A stretch of DNA of 20,596 nt from Oceanicaulis sp. GTDB lineage: Bacteria > Pseudomonadota > Alphaproteobacteria > Caulobacterales > Maricaulaceae. The translations under genes and the position numbers were made by a program. Positions 13,782-20,596 of this stretch are shown here, piece after piece (positions within the stretch are counted from its first letter, which is position 1; every line of letters starts with the position of its first letter). Below the pieces are notes generated by a model. It ran no database searches and was not told the DNA's origin. It worked only from the letters and a program-made list of their open reading frames with translations. The DNA lies in assembly GCA_007571185.1 (NCBI GenBank), contig RKRX01000085.1:1-20596 (forward strand). Reading direction: 5' to 3'.

Positions 13782-15683
13782 CTAGCGGGACCGAGGCGTA
13801 TACGGAGGACGGGGTTCACCGTCTAACCGCCTGATCCAGCGACGCCGCTCATGCTTCAGCATACGAGATTCCCGAATGGCGGCTTCACGCAGATCTTCAG
13901 GCATGGTAGACCAAGCGTTGGCCATGAAGTCCAACCGCCATCTCAGGTGATCAATATCCGCATAGGGCATAACCAGATAGGACTGTCTGAGCGCCTCTTC
14001 GGTAGATCCCCCGATCACAGGTATGATTTGATAAAGGGAAAACGCCGCTTTGGCCCAGACTATTCCGTTGCGTGGTTCCGCTTTCAGGCTAGAGTTGAAA
14101 GCTGCATAAGCCAAGGCTGGATCAGGGGGATCAAGCCGCAGAGCCCGATCCCCGATCGTTTCCTTCAGATAGGAAGAACCGGAGATGGCCGTGGCATCGG
14201 GGTAACGCGCCTTGAACATTGCATCATCGAGTGAAGACATGCTCACCGCCGCCACACGATCAAGCCCGGCCGTCAGAGTGAGACCCGCCGCACCCGCCAG
14301 CACCAGCATCACGCCTGCACGTATCGGCCAGGCAGACACCCCGCTTCCAGATATGGAACGTCCTCCATCGGCTCCCCCCAGACCCAGGCCAAGAATGAAG
14401 GTGAAAAGCCACATGACAGCCGGGATTTCCACCGCGTAATCGACCATGCCGTGGGCCAGAACAAACACCGCGATAATCAGCACCGCACGTAGAATGAGCA
14501 GCTGCCTGCGACGTCGAATCAAACCCCTTCCAACACCAAACAGGATTGAACCTAGAAGCGCGAGAGCCAGCGCACTGCCCAACGGACCCGTTTGCAGAAT
14601 CCACTGAAAGGCGATGTTATGAGCGGCGTTCTGATACATGATCGTATCCGCATCAGAAGCGGTGGCAAGAATATCATTGGCAAAACCAAACCCACCCAGT
14701 CCCTCGCCAAACACAGGCGTATTCCAGATTGTCTCAGCATAGCGGTCGAATATAATCGCACGCCCGTTATACCCCCCCGTTTCCATCACCCGATCAGCAT
14801 ACAGTTTACCGGATAAACCAAAAACCACCGCCAGAATAAGGGGCGGCAAGCCAGAGCCAAGCAATTTGCTTAAGATGTTCCGATGCGCCTTCAGGGTATC
14901 GTTTGACGGTTTGCCGAAGCGAGTCCGCCAGCTAGCGATTTGATCCCACAAAGTTAGCGCTATAGCGGAGATGACAAACAGGCTGATGCCTGCTCGGGAC
15001 GCTGACAGCAAAAGACAGGTGGCGCTGATCAGCAGGGCGACACTCGGCAAGGTTAGGTTCTGGATTCGCTGATCAATCCTGCCGTCACGCTTGACAGTGC
15101 GTAACAGAGACGCCAAAGCCGCCAGTCCCACGATGCCGTAGAAGGTCGCGGCAGTGTTGGGCGACAGGAAAGGCCCGGCCATACGTCTAGAGTCAAAACC
15201 GCCTGGAAAACCAAACACAGCATCGGGATCAACGACGAAGTCGACAAAAGCGGCAAAGCCCAGCACCGCACCCATAGCCAGTATGAGCGCCCACAGAGCT
15301 TCACTGCGACCGGTATTCACGCCGGCGCTGTAACTCAGTAAGAACACGGCCGCAGCGGCTACAAGAGAAGCGTATTCATCCGCCCCCGTGGACACCCATC
15401 CTTGTGTCAAGCCTATCAGATACAACCCTGCCGCCCCCGCCAGCCAGAGCAGGCCTGGAAGATTGATATGCACGCCCCTTGACAGCAGAAGTACGGCGCA
15501 CAGCACCAGGATTACGAAGGAGACCATCAGGGACACGTGAACCTGATCGCCGCCGCGTGCAAAAGCCGCGTAGAAAATCACCAGCAAAATCAACCCGGCG
15601 GGCCAGAGTTGTCGGAGCATGGGAGATCGGTCCCTGATTAAACGCTGTGCAAGACCATCCGCACGACTAGGCCGCGCTATCAA
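13782..15683 (-). CDS. O-antigen ligase / Wzy-like polysaccharide polymerase
   Basis: 633 aa membrane protein with about a dozen hydrophobic segments between roughly residues 25 and 460. The central Wzy_C-type region has MAGPFLSPNTAATFYG, LLSASRAGISLF, GYNGRAIIFDRY and a large periplasmic-type loop with GEGLGGF … AAHNIAFQWILQTGPLG. These are typical of O-antigen ligase/polymerase proteins that join or ligate undecaprenyl-linked glycans in the inner membrane. A soluble C-terminal part of about 150 residues (ALRLDPPDPALAYAAFNSSL…) looks TPR-like and is not in minimal members. The start is uncertain: TTG 15683 has no clear ribosome site, while ATG 15620 just before the first membrane segment is an alternative with a weak AGGGA. 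It lies downstream of the phosphatase and kinase genes on the same strand. Confidence 0.85.
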   Translation of the reverse strand: MIARPSRADGLAQRLIRDRSPMLRQLWPAGLILLVIFYAAFARGGDQVHVSLMVSFVILVLCAVLLLSRGVHINLPGLLWLAGAAGLYLIGLTQGWVSTGADEYASLVAAAAVFLLSYSAGVNTGRSEALWALILAMGAVLGFAAFVDFVVDPDAVFGFPGGFDSRRMAGPFLSPNTAATFYGIVGLAALASLLRTVKRDGRIDQRIQNLTLPSVALLISATCLLLSASRAGISLFVISAIALTLWDQIASWRTRFGKPSNDTLKAHRNILSKLLGSGLPPLILAVVFGLSGKLYADRVMETGGYNGRAIIFDRYAETIWNTPVFGEGLGGFGFANDILATASDADTIMYQNAAHNIAFQWILQTGPLGSALALALLGSILFGVGRGLIRRRRQLLILRAVLIIAVFVLAHGMVDYAVEIPAVMWLFTFILGLGLGGADGGRSISGSGVSAWPIRAGVMLVLAGAAGLTLTAGLDRVAAVSMSSLDDAMFKARYPDATAISGSSYLKETIGDRALRLDPPDPALAYAAFNSSLKAEPRNGIVWAKAAFSLYQIIPVIGGSTEEALRQSYLVMPYADIDHLRWRLDFMANAWSTMPEDLREAAIRESRMLKHERRRWIRRLDGEPRPPYTPRSR

Positions 15684-15686
15684 TCA

Positions 15687-15704
15687 CTGACACCCGAATG
15701 TCAG
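15687..15704 (-). other. Small inverted repeat just upstream of the polymerase gene
   Basis: CTGACA and TGTCAG flank a 6-nt spacer immediately before the TTG candidate start at 15683. It may be a hairpin in the mRNA or a protein site. There is no T run, so terminator function is unlikely. The rest of 15684-15802 shows nothing I can name. Confidence 0.25.
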
Positions 15705-15802
15705 ACGAGCACCATGGGATAAATAAAAAGGCAAGTCAAAATCTCCTGCCGAGTCCGGTCTGATACTTGAAAAACAAGATTGTTCGCCGACATCATTCTC
15801 AA

Positions 15803-16549
15803 TCAGGGCGTGGAGAGAAAGTCGATTCCGTCGGGAGAAATACTCACGGCTGTCAGCACACCGGTCTGGTAGGCGCCGGTATCCACTCCGATTCGGCGCT
15901 TGTCCCTGACGGGGGCGGGTTCGGGTGTATGACCATGCACGATCATGCATTCATGCTGGCGTGAACAGCCCAAGAATGCATCCCGAATCCACAGGAGATC
16001 GGCTTCGGTCTGATCATGCAAAGGTTTGTCAGGGTTCACCCCCGCATGCACAAACAGAAAATCTCCCCGCCGCACATACAGATCCAGATTCTGGTAGAAA
16101 GCCAAGTGCGCGGCCGGAAGCTTGGCCCTGAAATCCTGCGCTGTCGATTCCCACACCGCCTCATCGCTCCGCAGCTGCGATGTGCGCACGCCATAGGAGA
16201 TCAAGGTCTCAAAACCGCCATGGGCGCTCCATGACGGCCCTGTCCCTGGATCGTCGAGAAAATCCAACAGGGCGGCTTCATGATTGCCTTTGAGGAAGAC
16301 ACGCTGAACGCTCGCTAGCTCCGGCGCGTTAAGCAGATAATCCACAACGCCCGCCGACGCTTCACCGCGATCAATATAATCACCCAGAAAGATCAACTCA
16401 TAGCGCGTGGATCCGGCATGGTCTCTGATTTTCGCGATCAGCTTCTGCAATAGATCCAAGCGGCCATGGATATCACCGACGGCATACACTGGCCACCCCG
16501 GCAGGGCGTGTGCACGCACACGTCCGAACAAGATGTCACAGACCCTCAT
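15803..16549 (-). CDS. PPP-family metallophosphoesterase (Ser/Thr-type protein phosphatase)
   Basis: 248 aa. All calcineurin-like metal-binding motifs are present in order: GDIHGR (25-30), GDYIDRG, GNHEAALLDF, FVHAGVNP and VHGHTPEPAP. This fits the bacterial PrpA/ApaH-like branch of PPP phosphatases, two-metal enzymes that remove phosphate from proteins or small molecules. ATG 16549 has GAGGT upstream. It starts 36 bp after the stop of the tyrosine autokinase and is co-oriented, so it is likely co-transcribed. A role in dephosphorylating the kinase tail or other polysaccharide proteins is inferred from context; the usual Wzc partner is a low-molecular-weight or PHP-type tyrosine phosphatase. 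Confidence 0.88.
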   Translation of the reverse strand: MRVCDILFGRVRAHALPGWPVYAVGDIHGRLDLLQKLIAKIRDHAGSTRYELIFLGDYIDRGEASAGVVDYLLNAPELASVQRVFLKGNHEAALLDFLDDPGTGPSWSAHGGFETLISYGVRTSQLRSDEAVWESTAQDFRAKLPAAHLAFYQNLDLYVRRGDFLFVHAGVNPDKPLHDQTEADLLWIRDAFLGCSRQHECMIVHGHTPEPAPVRDKRRIGVDTGAYQTGVLTAVSISPDGIDFLSTP

Positions 16550-16585
16550 CTTACCTCGACGGCCAGACGTCTCCAGAATGCCTTT

Positions 16586-18817
16586 CTAATCTGAGTAGTA
16601 TTTTTGAGAACGTCCATAATAGTATCCTGAACCATAATAGCCACGATAACCATAATAGGCTTGGACCCTGAGATTCACCTTGTTGAGGACCACGCCCAGC
16701 ACTTTTACTTTTGAAGCGGACAATCCATCAAGCGCCCTGCATATAAGGCCCACGGGAGTCTTCTTCCATAACACAACCATCAAAATACTATCGATATGCG
16801 GAGTGGTCATCCGGACATCACTCACCGCTAGAAGAGGAGCCGTATCCATAATCACCTGATCATACTGGATCCGCAGCTGAGCCATCAGGGCGCCAAAGGA
16901 TTCTGAACTGAATATATCACGCGGAGTGAAGGTGCTCTCAGCCACTGGCAAAATCAACAGGCCGGACGCCTCATCCCGAACCACCACATCTTCCAGGCGA
17001 GCGGTGCCGTCCAGAACCTCAAGCAGTCCTTTGTCCACGTCTGGACATAGCATTTTGGTCAACCGTCTGCGGCGCAGATCACCGTCAATTATCAAGACGG
17101 AGGAGCCTGCCATGGCGGATACACGCCCCAAACATACTGCAATCGTCGTCTTGCCGTCCCCAGGCAGCGGGGATGAAACGGCGATAACGGTGTTTTTGGT
17201 GTCGATTGAGCTGATTCGGATAGCCGAACGGATGGTCCGAAAGCTTTCAGAGAAACTCGAAAGCGGTTTGTCTACAATGTACTGGATCGGCTCAACCACT
17301 TTACCGGAAAGACGTTCACGAAGGCTACCCGACAGTGTCTTAACCGAAGCGATATGAGCCAAACCGAAGTGCGTTTCAACGTCGGACTCAGAATACACCC
17401 CAGACTCGAGCACCCCAAGCGCCAAGCCCAAACTTCCTCCTGCAACACACCCCGCCATGACTGCAAGCAACAGATTAAGTGTTACGTTGGGGGAGCTGGG
17501 GCCTGTGGGGGTGAAGGCCCGGGCCACTACGCGCGCATCAGGACTGGCCAAACCCTCAGACCTTGTAACCTGCTCGGATCGGTCTAAAAACCTTTGAAAG
17601 AGCCCCCGACCTGCCTCTGCCTCGCGTTCCAGTTCACGTAACCGGACGATAGCGGCGTTATCTTCCGCCAGTTCCTCGCGAGCCTCCACCAGGCTGACCT
17701 CTAGTGAACGCACCCGCTGAGCAGCCACATTCACCTGATTTTCGAGATTGGCGACAATTCGGGCGATTTCCGCTTCGATCTGGAAGCTGATGTCCTCAAG
17801 CTCACGAGCAACGGTGAGCCTTTCGGGGTGACGCTCGCCATATCGACCGATGAGATCAGCTTGCCGGCGCGCTACTTGGGCCTGATCGTCACGCAGACTG
17901 CGAATAACCGCAGAATTCAACACTTCCGCAATGGTGTCCGCAGGCACGTTGCGCTCAAGCTGGCTACGCACAGCATTCAGGCGGGCTTGCGCTGCAGACA
18001 GTTCCGCCCGTTCAGCAGCCAGTTGGCCGTTCAGGGACGCCACCTGCTGTTCAACAATGGTCGTACCCCTCACATCAATCAGACCGGTCGATTCCTTGAA
18101 ATTAGCGACTGCTTCTTCACGAATGCGCACTTCCTCACGCAACCCCGAGAGTCGATCCCTTAGCCAGGTGTCGGCGCGCTCGGTAGCTTCAAATTTCGCC
18201 TCCAACTGCGAGGTGAGGTATGTATCCGCATAAGCGTTTGCGATGTCACGCGCCAGAGACGGCGTTTCGGACCTGGCGGCGATGGTGATCATAAAGCTAC
18301 GGGGCTCGCGACGCATACTCACGGCGCGCATGAGAGAATTTACCACTGATTCGAACTCACGCTGCTGCACATCCGCATCATTGCCCAAAACGGATGAACC
18401 GGGCATGAGGACGCTTCTGATCCTCGATCGCACTGCAGCACGGAAGCCAGGTGTGCGCAACCGTCTGTTGAACTCGGGCACATTCACCAGATTCAGACGC
18501 TGCGCCACGGCTTGCGCCAGAGATCGACTGCCCAGAACTTCCACCTCGGTTTCAACTATGTCGGAGGTCGGGTTCACTCCAGATAGAACCTCCTCAAAAC
18601 TGACAACTTGTGTTCGATTTACATTAAGAACAACACTGGAGGTTGCGGTATACTTGGGGGTCGCCTGGAGCGTGAACACCACCACCGTTACAAAAGTTGC
18701 CAAACTCACTGAGACCAGGGTCCAGGTCCGATGCCGGAAACTTGAGATGATCGAATGAGTGTTGAATAATTCGTCAGCACTGGCAGATGTCGGGGAAGTT
18801 TGTGGCGTATCGGGCAC
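16586..18817 (-). CDS. Polysaccharide co-polymerase / tyrosine autokinase (Wzc/ExoP-like)
   Basis: 743 aa. N-terminal Wzz-type domain with a membrane segment near residues 32-50 (LVSVSLATFVTVVVF), a long periplasmic coiled coil, and a second membrane segment (LNLLLAVMAGCVAGG). The cytoplasmic BY-kinase domain has Walker A PGDGKTT (K556), VLIIDGDLRRRRL (A' motif) and VIMDTAPLL (B motif). The C-terminus is a tyrosine cluster (YYGYRGYYGSGYYYG, then KYYSD), the autophosphorylation tail. It controls polymer length and export in Wzy-dependent capsule, holdfast or exopolysaccharide systems. GTG 18817 is chosen because a perfect AGGAGG lies 7 nt upstream; 15 more open codons upstream overlap a terminator-like hairpin and lack a ribosome site. 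Confidence 0.94.
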   Translation of the reverse strand: MPDTPQTSPTSASADELFNTHSIISSFRHRTWTLVSVSLATFVTVVVFTLQATPKYTATSSVVLNVNRTQVVSFEEVLSGVNPTSDIVETEVEVLGSRSLAQAVAQRLNLVNVPEFNRRLRTPGFRAAVRSRIRSVLMPGSSVLGNDADVQQREFESVVNSLMRAVSMRREPRSFMITIAARSETPSLARDIANAYADTYLTSQLEAKFEATERADTWLRDRLSGLREEVRIREEAVANFKESTGLIDVRGTTIVEQQVASLNGQLAAERAELSAAQARLNAVRSQLERNVPADTIAEVLNSAVIRSLRDDQAQVARRQADLIGRYGERHPERLTVARELEDISFQIEAEIARIVANLENQVNVAAQRVRSLEVSLVEAREELAEDNAAIVRLRELEREAEAGRGLFQRFLDRSEQVTRSEGLASPDARVVARAFTPTGPSSPNVTLNLLLAVMAGCVAGGSLGLALGVLESGVYSESDVETHFGLAHIASVKTLSGSLRERLSGKVVEPIQYIVDKPLSSFSESFRTIRSAIRISSIDTKNTVIAVSSPLPGDGKTTIAVCLGRVSAMAGSSVLIIDGDLRRRRLTKMLCPDVDKGLLEVLDGTARLEDVVVRDEASGLLILPVAESTFTPRDIFSSESFGALMAQLRIQYDQVIMDTAPLLAVSDVRMTTPHIDSILMVVLWKKTPVGLICRALDGLSASKVKVLGVVLNKVNLRVQAYYGYRGYYGSGYYYGRSQKYYSD

Positions 18818-18824
18818 GAGAATA

Positions 18825-18830
18825 CCTCCT
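18825..18830 (-). promoter_or_regulatory. Ribosome binding site deciding the kinase start
   Basis: AGGAGG on the minus strand, 7 nt before GTG 18817. It is immediately downstream of the T run of the hairpin at 18832-18874. Confidence 0.85.
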
Positions 18831-18831
18831 G

Positions 18832-18874
18832 AAAAACCCCGCCCCGCTGAGCAGTCATGCACAACGGGGCGGAG
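18832..18874 (-). terminator. Intrinsic terminator or attenuator between barrel and kinase genes
   Basis: On the minus strand CTCCGCCCCG (18865-18874) pairs with CGGGGCGGGG (18837-18846) over 10 bp including one G-U, with an 18-nt loop, followed by TTTTT (18832-18836). It lies about 20 nt after the beta-barrel stop codon and directly before the kinase ribosome site, so read-through would be needed if the kinase is expressed from the same transcript. Confidence 0.7.
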
Positions 18875-18894
18875 TCTTGATCGTAGTTTCGTGA

Positions 18895-20172
18895 TCAGCG
18901 GTGTAGAATAAGGCCGACACCGAGCATATTCCGGGAGTAGTCCTGATCGTCACCCACCCCTCCCAGCTCCTGGGATTCCTGATCTTCGTATGTGTAGAAC
19001 CCACGGATCGCAGCAAAACGGTTCAAAGAATAGGCCACTGCCGTGGTCACGCTCAGACGCCTGTCGGTCCGGTTAATGTTCTGATAATCGCTTCCACCTA
19101 GCGTCAGACCGCCCGAGAGGGTCACATTGCGCCGCCATTGGTGATTAACGTCGACACCTGTGCTAGTGAAAAGATATCCGCCGGAGTTCTCAACCGCAGA
19201 TTCCCTCACCTCACGATTCGCTCTGAATGTCACAGTGGTCAGCCGGGTCGGAGACCATTTCACATTACCGTCGATACTCAAACCTTCAATATCCGATAGC
19301 GAGGCGCTCTTATATTTCTGAGAGATATAGCCAATGCCGACCTCACCTTGCGCCACCTCTCCCAGCTTGAAATTGGCGCCAGCGTCGAGGGTAAGACCGT
19401 CAGAGCCACGCTCAACCCTCGTCGCCGGAGGCTTGAGATCATAAACGCGCTGGTTGTGGCGCACACGCGCAAAAAACCGCGTGTCTGGACTGATCGCAAA
19501 ATCGACGCGACCAGTGAGAATGTGCCTATCACGATCACGGAAATCCTGTCCGGCAACCCCACCAGCAACCAGGACGCCGTCGTGGTAATCGAAAGCACTG
19601 AAACGATAATCGCCCTGCAGACGAATACGGCGTACAGCCCGCTCAGCTCCGACACGAACCTCCCAACGGTCGTACTCAATCGGGTCAACCACGCGGGCCG
19701 CCGCGCCGGCTGCATTACGGGGCTCGGTCAGGTCGGAATAACGCAGACCACCGGTTAGCTTCGCGTCACCATTAATATCCACACGACTGTCCGCACCAAC
19801 GGTATAGTGCCAGACACTCTCCCCAGAGAAGTTCGAGTACTGGCGGCGGGTGGCCGAGGCATCACCGGTCAGCGCATGACGTGACCAAGAGGAGCCCAAC
19901 CGCACGCCCGGCTTAAAAGTGGTGATAACGTCGGAACGCTTATCCGACCTAGTGCTGAACACATTATCGGTCTGCTCGATCTGTAGACCAAGCGACGGAC
20001 AGACCGCGAACGCGCCATTACGAATGCGGAAACCGTGCTCGAGACGCGCACATTGCTGGACACTCACGTCGCGACCCCGATCAAACGCCACCTCAGGGCG
20101 TTCAGCCTGCGCCATTGCACCAGAGGTTAGACCCCAAAGCCCCCCCAAGGCGATACATACTATTCTCGACAC
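18895..20172 (-). CDS. Outer-membrane beta-barrel protein (BBP2-like) of the polysaccharide cluster
   Basis: 425 aa from a GTG start with a purine-rich GAGAGGG upstream. The N-terminus is a signal peptide (hydrophobic stretch IVCIALGGLWGLTSG, cleavage near AMA-QA). The mature part alternates polar/aromatic beta strands (WEVRVGAERAVRRIRLQGDYRF, LTGRVDFAISPDTRFFARVRH, read in pieces), with ExTDNVF near the N-terminus as in BBP2-type outer-membrane proteins that sit in exopolysaccharide loci. It ends in the strand NMLGVGLILHR, close to the barrel-end pattern. It probably helps secrete or anchor the polymer. No Wza-type export protein is seen in the window. A G12 tract lies in its upstream region at 20236-20247. 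Confidence 0.82.
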   Translation of the reverse strand: MSRIVCIALGGLWGLTSGAMAQAERPEVAFDRGRDVSVQQCARLEHGFRIRNGAFAVCPSLGLQIEQTDNVFSTRSDKRSDVITTFKPGVRLGSSWSRHALTGDASATRRQYSNFSGESVWHYTVGADSRVDINGDAKLTGGLRYSDLTEPRNAAGAAARVVDPIEYDRWEVRVGAERAVRRIRLQGDYRFSAFDYHDGVLVAGGVAGQDFRDRDRHILTGRVDFAISPDTRFFARVRHNQRVYDLKPPATRVERGSDGLTLDAGANFKLGEVAQGEVGIGYISQKYKSASLSDIEGLSIDGNVKWSPTRLTTVTFRANREVRESAVENSGGYLFTSTGVDVNHQWRRNVTLSGGLTLGGSDYQNINRTDRRLSVTTAVAYSLNRFAAIRGFYTYEDQESQELGGVGDDQDYSRNMLGVGLILHR

Positions 20173-20235
20173 TGCTCTACCCTCTCTTTCAGGTATCTGT
20201 CTGTTTGTCCCTCTGACAAGACAATCTAAAAACTA

Positions 20236-20247
20236 GGGGGGGGGGGG
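20236..20247. repeat. Homopolymeric G12 tract upstream of the beta-barrel gene
   Basis: Twelve consecutive G on the plus strand (C12 on the coding strand), 63 bp before the GTG of the outer-membrane gene and 18 bp after the stop of the preceding gene. Such a run is slippage-prone and could vary promoter spacing or mRNA leader structure. Its length may also carry sequencing error. Confidence 0.85.
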
Positions 20248-20265
20248 TGAAACCACACCCCCAGC

Positions 20266-20595
20266 TCAACCCGGATAATCCGACCGGGAGCCGCTGTCCC
20301 CTAACGGGGGAAACATACCCGGATATGGATCAGACGGATAGTCCAGAGCCTCCAAGGCATTCCCCAGAGCCTCTAGAACCACACCCGACGCGTCAGGATA
20401 GGTGTCAAGAACGATCTCAAGAGCCTCTAGAACCACATCTGACGCATCTGGATTGGTATCGAGGAAGTCTCGGATTACAGCTTCGATGACTTCTTTAATC
20501 TGATCCAACGTCGGATTTTCACCGAGCGCGGCAATCGCCTGACTGATTCGTTCAGCCAAATCAAGCGCCTGCTCGGCGATCTGCGTCTGCTCGAC
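20266..20595 (-). CDS. Acidic repeat-containing protein, 5' end outside window
   Basis: The frame is open to the right window edge; TTG 20559 is only the first possible internal start, and residues before it (VEQTQIAEQALD) continue the helical pattern. The visible part is 109 residues: acidic amphipathic helices, then two 18-residue repeats built on LDTxPDASxVVLEAL, then a Pro/Gly/Asp-rich tail (YPSDPYPGMFPPLGD). No membrane segment or known motif is visible. It is co-oriented with the beta-barrel gene, so a role in the surface polysaccharide or adhesion module is possible but unsupported. I do not recognise the family. Confidence 0.7.
   Translation of the reverse strand, partial: VEQTQIAEQALDLAERISQAIAALGENPTLDQIKEVIEAVIRDFLDTNPDASDVVLEALEIVLDTYPDASGVVLEALGNALEALDYPSDPYPGMFPPLGDSGSRSDYPG
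20366..20473. repeat. Two tandem 54-bp repeats in the acidic protein gene
   Basis: Units 20366-20419 and 20420-20473 both begin AGAGCCTCTAGAACCACA. The period is 54 bp (18 codons), so unit gain or loss stays in frame. A short degenerate copy (AGAGCCTCCA) begins at 20345. Confidence 0.8.
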
Positions 20596-20596
20596 G

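Noticed and set aside
16586..18862. Kinase start at ATG-like position 18862
   Set aside because: GTG 18817 has a perfect AGGAGG at 7 nt; the upstream 15 codons overlap the terminator hairpin.
20345..20473. Repeats near the right edge considered as a CRISPR array
   Set aside because: The repeats are contiguous 54-bp units in frame within a coding sequence, without unique spacers.

Overview
The window looks like chromosomal DNA of an alphaproteobacterium with moderately high GC. The best taxonomic clue is a SAM-II riboswitch, a class found mainly in Alphaproteobacteria, in front of a hom-metX-metB operon. A eukaryote-like (type 2) isoleucyl-tRNA synthetase and a DUF6607-type protein fit a Maricaulis/Hyphomonas-like marine lineage, but that placement is inference.

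Layout, left to right. (1) The 3' part of a plus-strand DUF6607-type gene meets convergently a minus-strand ileS-leuS pair (about 875-6803), whose reading frames overlap by 8 bp. (2) Positions 6890-10350 are a complete 3,461-bp IS1595-type transposon. It has 29-bp perfect terminal inverted repeats and an 8-bp target duplication (GAAAATTC). Besides the transposase it carries what looks like a complete restriction-modification pair: a D12-class DNA adenine methyltransferase coupled to the transposase by a GTGA stop/start overlap, and a convergent winged-helix/HNH endonuclease. It also carries a 51-aa AT-hook-like microprotein, a frameshifted small passenger gene and a long perfect hairpin. It lies 86 bp upstream of the ileS start codon. 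(3) Positions 10464-13737 are a minus-strand methionine operon (promoter, SAM-II riboswitch, hom, metX, metB) with overlapping stop/start codons. (4) Positions 13782-20596 are a minus-strand exopolysaccharide module: O-antigen-ligase/Wzy-like polymerase, PPP-type phosphatase, Wzc-like tyrosine autokinase, an outer-membrane beta-barrel protein preceded by a G12 tract, and a partial acidic repeat protein at the right edge.

How the parts work together. The methionine genes convert aspartate semialdehyde to cystathionine under SAM feedback. The polysaccharide genes would polymerise and export a surface polymer under kinase/phosphatase control. The transposon is the accessory element and the most interesting object: a mobile element that appears to carry its own restriction-modification (possible addiction) cassette and now sits in the leader of an essential gene.

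No tRNA, rRNA or CRISPR array was seen. All family assignments were made by reading motifs, without database searches.
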